The notes under the pieces: generated by a model
Told to the model about the DNA's origin: nothing
The model's database searches: none
Seen by the model: the letters and a program-made list of their open reading frames with translations, nothing else
Program-made: the position numbers and the translations under genes
Source of the DNA: Hyperoodon ampullatus
Taxonomy: Eukaryota > Chordata > Mammalia > Artiodactyla > Ziphiidae
Assembly (NCBI GenBank): GCA_949752795.1
Contig: OX457074.1
Span: forward strand, 30,241,980 to 30,305,979
Length of the DNA: 64,000 nucleotides
Direction: 5' to 3'
Shown here: in pieces, positions 59,235-64,000 of the stretch
Layout of the letters: the number at the start of each line of letters is the position of its first letter
Numbering within the stretch: position 1 is the first letter of the stretch

Positions 59235-59443
59235 GGGGCTTCCCTGGTGGCGCAGTGGTTGAGAGTCCGCCGGCCGATGCAGGGGACACGGGTTCGTGCC
59301 CCGGTCTGGGAAGATCCCACATGCCACGGAGTGGCTGGGCCCATGAGCCATGGCCGCTGAGCCTGCGCGTCCGGAGCCTGTGCTCCGCAACGGGAGAGGC
59401 CACAACAGTGAGAGGCCCGCGTACCGCAAAAAAAAAAATAAAT
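59235..59443 (+). mobile_element. CHR-2-type SINE inserted in MIR
   Basis: Standard head and body to gtaccgcaaaaaaaaaaata. The duplication aaatgttatctg lies at both ends (left about 59224-59235, right 59444-59455). Confidence 0.95.
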
Positions 59444-60779
59444 AAATGTTATCTGTCGATGAGGTCATGATGGGGTTTCATCAAGTTAGTACAAGGAGCT
59501 GGAAATTTCCTGGTCCCCCACGCCCTCCCCTCATCACATCTCTGAGCCCCTGACTCACTCTGAAGAGGGGCCACCGGTCCCTGGAGGGCCTGGACTGGAC
59601 CTTACCTCCAAGCAGGAAGGAGAGACCAGATGGACAGGATGGGAGGGACCCAGTGAGCAAAGGCACCATGGTGTCTATTTTTCTTACAGCTGTAATTTTT
59701 CAAGCTTCAAGTTAATTCAAGCCTCAGACATTTTCTAAGTGTGCAGAAGAGAGCATGGACCTGAGATAGTGACAAGAAACATCCTGGGACAAGAAAGACC
59801 ATGAAAAAAAAGGCTGGAAAATTTGCCAACATAAAAATATTTATGATATTGCTTATCAAAACCCACTATAAGCTAAATAAAAGGTAAATGATAACATGTT
59901 TGTTATGAAAAGGATTGATGTACTTAATATATAAAGGGTTCTTATAAATCAACAAGAGAAAAGGACATGGTAGGAATGATCGTGTGATCCTGCGATCCTC
60001 AGTGGGTGACGTCTCAGGAATGTCCACACCTCGAGCCTCAGCATGAGCTGGCCCCTCACCATGGAAAGCCCCTCTCTGCCTTTCATCTTTCAAGCTCAAA
60101 GGATGCCTCCTCCAAGAAGCCTTCCAAGATTTCCCTGGAGCTGCTGCTGCCCCTTGCCAGGTCCCCACATCTTTCTTGGACCCCTGGAACCAAATGCCTA
60201 GCTTCTGCTGAGTGCCTGGCATTGCATCCGAGAATGTTCCAGGTGAGATGGCCCAAGCGTCTCTGACCAAGGAGGAAGTAAGTCACGGAAAAGAGCACTG
60301 TGTCCACAGTCACCAGGCTATGAGCCACGGCTCCAAGCCCAGCATCCAGGGGTCCTGCCTCTGTCCCTCTGCATCCAGCCACCTCCTTCCTAAGAAGCCC
60401 TCCCAGCCAGGGGCTGCCTAGCTTCACAGCAGGCTGGGCCCAGCATGAGGCCTGCCTGGCAAAGGCCAGGCAGAACATGGCCTGACCCCCGGCCGCTTGC
60501 TGGGGGAGCACAGGGACAGTTGTTTTCTCAGCCTCCCTCCTCTTCCCCTCCTCACTGTGTAAATCTGGCTTTATTCTGGGAACAGAAGATTCACTGGGAG
60601 GGCCTGACAGACCTCTGAGGGCTGGGGTTCACCCTGGCATGGGCTGGAGGCTGTGCTCTGAGATCAGGAGTCTGGGAAAACAGGGTGGGCTTCCGGACGA
60701 CCCACCACTCCACCCAGGGTCCCCTTGCCAGCTCGGCTCCGGCAGCAATGCCAAGGCCTGGGGCCTCCACCCGCACTCG

Positions 60780-61060
60780 GCATTCACTCACTCAGTGGAC
60801 ACCTACTGGGCCTCCACTATGTGCAGACACGGTGCTCAGGGCCGAGATCCAAGTGGGACAAGGCAGACAAAAAACATGCCGGGGAGAAAAGAACCCACGT
60901 CATTCCAGAGACAGGGTGGGCATAGGAAGACCTCTCCGAGGAGGTGACATTTGACTCGGGGCCTCAAAAGGAGAGAATGTGGGAACAGCAAGGACAAAGG
61001 CCCTGAGGCTGGAATGTTGCTCCATGTGTTCAAGGGACTCAAGGGAGGGCAGTGGGGACG
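60780..61060 (+). mobile_element. L2-like ancient repeat
   Basis: gtggacacctactgggcctc, then cacggtgctcagggccgaga, ccgaggaggtgacatttgac, caaaggccctgaggctggaa: the ordered phrases of a very common ancient mammalian repeat. A shorter relative is at about 42270-42440. Confidence 0.6.
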
Positions 61061-61929
61061 GAGCCGAATGTGCCAGAAGGGAGAGAAGGTGACAGGGGAG
61101 GGAGCACTCAGAGGGAGAGCCATCCTGCCTGGGACACACAGCCTGACGGCCAATGGGGGCACCCGAGCCTCCTCTTTCTCATCTGCCAGCAGCAATAACA
61201 ATCCACATCCCAGAAATGGCTTTCAGAGGAAACACTTCCACCTCCTGCCTTGCACGAGACCGAGGCTCAGTGTGGTAAAGCACCAAGCTGGAGGGCGCCT
61301 GACCTTTTGACCCACCACAGCCTCCCACGCTTGTGACCTCAATGCCACACACGTTTTTCCAACCCCACAACTTGAACTATACACATGAACACTGTGACAC
61401 GTGCTACCTCAGCTCACACTATGCTTCCTTCGGACAGTCGCAACAGACTGGGGCTCAGAGAGGGTGAGCGCCATGCCCAGGGCCACAAAGCTGGTCCACC
61501 CAGAGCTGGGTGGGAATCATCTGAACCCAGATTCAGGGCCATGGGAACAGAGACCCGGGAACTGACCACACATGTCTGGCCCTGATGTCTCCAGGAGAAA
61601 CCACGGTCTCTCCAAGGGGCTCAGGACCACCTCCTACAGGAAGCCTTCTGCCTGGCTGCCCCTCCCTCATGGCTAACTGGTGCTGCGGGAAGGCAGGGGC
61701 TGCTGAGAGCCCAAGACTGGTGGGGCAGGGGCCTGGTGTCTGGATCCTATTAGGCCCTGCTGTGCTGTGTGACCTTGGCTTGAGCCACCAGCCCTCTCTG
61801 AGCCTGCGCCCAGGAAGAGGAGGCATATTTGCGGGGGGATGGTTCCTGGTGCAGGGGGTGTGAGCAGCAGGTCTCTGCCCCAAGAGCAGGAAGGGTGGCC
61901 ACTGAGAGCCCCAGGAAAAGTCTTCTCAC

Positions 61930-62070
61930 ACCTGGAGCTTTTATTTAGCACCAACTGTGTGCCCCTCTCAACAATCCTATGAGACACTTCCCGAAGAGGA
62001 AGCAACAGGGTCAGAGAGAGAATGCAGTGCCCCAAGGCCACAGGCCAGTCAGTGCCTGGGGCTGCGCCGT
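61930..62070 (-). mobile_element. MIR fragment
   Basis: agcttttatttagcaccaac, then gaggaagcaacagggtcaga and tgccccaaggccacaggcca: reverse MIR. Confidence 0.7.
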
Positions 62071-62282
62071 CCTCAGGCAGGGAGTCCTGGAGAGGCTGTG
62101 TGCACCCAGTGGCCGGGGTGCATGGCCAGAAGCCGGGGGAATGGTGGGGCTGCTCCCGCCTTCACCTTCACGCCAGCACCACCAGCGGCTGGGGGCCGGT
62201 GGGACACCCCCACACCTGGTCCCGACCTCCGCCAGCTCCAGCTTGCCCTCCTCCACCTCTAAGGCACGTGTTTACATGACTA

Positions 62283-62400
62283 ATGCCTGCCTCAGTTTCC
62301 ACATCTGTAAAAGGGGCCCAATTCTACTGCCTGCCTAGTACAGCTGTTAGTCTACGCACAGGGCGCAGAGCCGGGTCCAGCACACAAACGTGCTCGTGGG
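62283..62400 (+). mobile_element. MIR 3' fragment
   Basis: tgcctcagtttccacatctg, then taaaaggggcccaattctac, followed by a weakly matching tail. Confidence 0.65.
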
Positions 62401-62859
62401 TGAACACATCCTGCATGGACACACGGCCTGGGGTGTGGGTACGTGTTATTCCAGGAGCGTTGTGGTACGTACACACCTGGCCTCACTTTGTTTCCCCAGA
62501 AACAGGTTCTGAGTCAAGGATTTGGGGGCAGGTAGTTTACCTGGGAGGTGAACCCGGAGAGGTGACCAGGGAGGGGCATCAGCGGGAAGCGGGTGCCACG
62601 GGAGGCGGGGCTGCAGTGGCCTGGAGTCTGGATGCTGTGTTTCATCCCACAGCTGTGCAGCCGCAGGCGGCACTCACACAGAGACCAGGGCACAAGGTAC
62701 GAAGCTGGCAGCCTGCTGCTCACACCGGGCAGCGCATGTCTGTGCGTCCCTGCTCCCCCACGGGAACACACGCAAAGGCACGTGGGCTGTGTCCTCACGA
62801 GAATGCATCTGTGCCTACGTCATGCCGAGGATGGACACATGGGGTGAGTCTCCGTGCGC

Positions 62860-62985
62860 CTGCTCCTGCACATGTGTATGCGTACGTGCGAGCTGTGTGT
62901 GCGCACACGTGTGCACAAGGTATGGCACAGGCATGCACACATGTTCAGGCTACGTGCGTGTGCACGCACCGAAGCCCCTCACCCA
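62860..62985. repeat. Alternating TG/CA-CG patch
   Basis: Dense alternating purine-pyrimidine sequence (catgtgtatgcgtacgtgcg, then gtgtgcgcacacgtgtgcac). This composition favours left-handed (Z) DNA. Confidence 0.7.
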
Positions 62986-63829
62986 ACCCTGGCCGTGGCC
63001 GTGTGGTGGTGGAGATGGTCTGGTCACCTTGGTAACTGGCTGAGCTGGGGCAGCCTTGCTTCAAAAGAAAAAAAAAAAAAATCAAACCACTGAACACAAA
63101 GAAGGGAAGGAGCTGGCGGGTTGTGAGGGTGAGGCTCAGCCCCAGCCTCCGCTCACGGCTCCCACCGCAACCCGGCCCACCTGTCCCGACCCAGCGAGGG
63201 CTGCCACAGCCAGGACCCAGGTCCCAGGACCCAGCGGGCAGACAGCCCCTGGTGTGGGGGGTCCCTTCAGAGTCCCGGGGAGCCCACCCAGGATGGCAGC
63301 AGTCAGGGACTGGGTGGGCCCCCCGCTCTGCAGACTCACCAAGCCCCGGAAGAGGGCATCCTAGACACCGGGCACTTTGCAGATCAGCGGGCACTGGGCC
63401 GGGCCACACACAGTCACCCTCTCTGGACAGTTAACACACTAACTGCACGCGCTGCCTCGTGGCCAGTGCATTAGCCCAGGTCGTGTGATGATTTATTCAC
63501 GAGCTCCTATCCCCTTCCCATCCCCGCGGCCAGCTCGCCAGCCTCGCTGCCTCTGCTGGGTGGGGAGGGAGGGCCCGGCCAGACGCTTCCCTATCTCGCT
63601 CGCAAACATTGCACGCTATTTATATCTCATCAGACAGCGTGCACAGGGATGAGACCGCCAGTGCTCCGCGCCCCGCGAGCAGCCAGGAGCTGAGACCCCG
63701 ACACGGGCTGCGTCAGGCAGAAGTGCGAGGTGCCCACACCCTTGCTCAAGAGCCTGGGCCGGGCCTGCACTCACATCTACAGGGGCTTTGCCCTACCTGC
63801 CTCCCTGTGCCCTGAGAAAGCCCTGTAAG

Positions 63830-63940
63830 GAAGAGTCTGCAGTTGCCCCCATCTGACAGGTGAGGAAACTGAGGTTTGGAGAGCTGAAGTGACTTACCCA
63901 AGGCCACACAGCCTGTAGGATGCAGAACTGGGGACTAAAC
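63830..63940 (-). mobile_element. MIR element
   Basis: caggtgaggaaactgaggtt, then gaagtgacttacccaaggcc and acacagcctgtagg: well-kept reverse MIR near the right edge. Confidence 0.88.
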
Positions 63941-64000
63941 GCAGCCAAGCAGCCGCAAAGCCTGGGCTTTTACTGCGCAGCATTTGACCTCCCTAACTGA

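Larger units (their letters stand above)
49377..64000 (-). other. KCNJ12: Probable KCNJ12 5' intron
   Basis: Upstream of the coding exon on the minus strand. In other mammals the non-coding first exons lie tens of kb away, so this GC-rich, gene-poor stretch is most simply intron. I did not recognise a non-coding exon or promoter in it. It contains SINEs, MIR/L2-like relics and a GGAT array, listed separately. Open frames of 100-270 codons on both strands lack domains. Confidence 0.6.

Overview
This is vertebrate nuclear DNA, very probably from a cetacean. The best marker is a young tRNA-derived SINE with the hallmark opening 'cttccctggtggcgcagtgg'. Ten copies are visible, and it matches the CHR family of whales and their relatives. 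Several copies belong to the 'gcctgccgatgcagggga' subtype that I associate with toothed whales (inference). The rest is old mammalian repeat (L1, MIR, L2-like) and single-copy DNA. No prokaryotic or viral gene cluster is present.

Layout. (1) Positions 1-2192 hold a nuclear copy of mitochondrial DNA (NUMT) running COX1 - tRNA-Ser/tRNA-Asp - COX2, later split by a reverse-strand SINE with a clear target-site duplication. (2) 2193-8800 is intergenic, with two L1 3' ends. (3) 9042-11260 on the minus strand is a single-exon ADAM-family pseudogene, most like ADAM6: all domains are recognisable, but there are three frame breaks and all zinc-site histidines are missing. (4) 12.7-16.9 kb holds three immunoglobulin heavy-chain V pseudogenes on the plus strand (two IGHV4-like/clan II, one IGHV3-like), each followed by a recognisable heptamer-spacer-nonamer recombination signal. 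With the ADAM6-like gene this marks IGH-derived DNA. (5) 17-36.5 kb is AT-rich and full of L1, with SINEs and four copies of a ~570-bp LTR-like element, one nested inside an L1. (6) 36.5-44.5 kb turns GC-rich. (7) About 44.5-49.4 kb on the minus strand is the terminal exon of KCNJ12 (inward rectifier K+ channel Kir2.2), with a fully intact 427-codon reading frame. (8) 49.4-64 kb is most likely 5' intron of KCNJ12, with MIR/L2-like relics, two SINEs and a ~720-bp GGAT tandem array.

The only clearly functional protein-coding gene I can support is KCNJ12. The most notable feature of the window is the combination: IGH-derived relics lie about 30 kb from KCNJ12, although in human the two loci are on different chromosomes (14q32 and 17p11). 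This could be a lineage-specific rearrangement, an orphon transfer of IGH DNA, or an assembly join. I found no novel multi-gene system.
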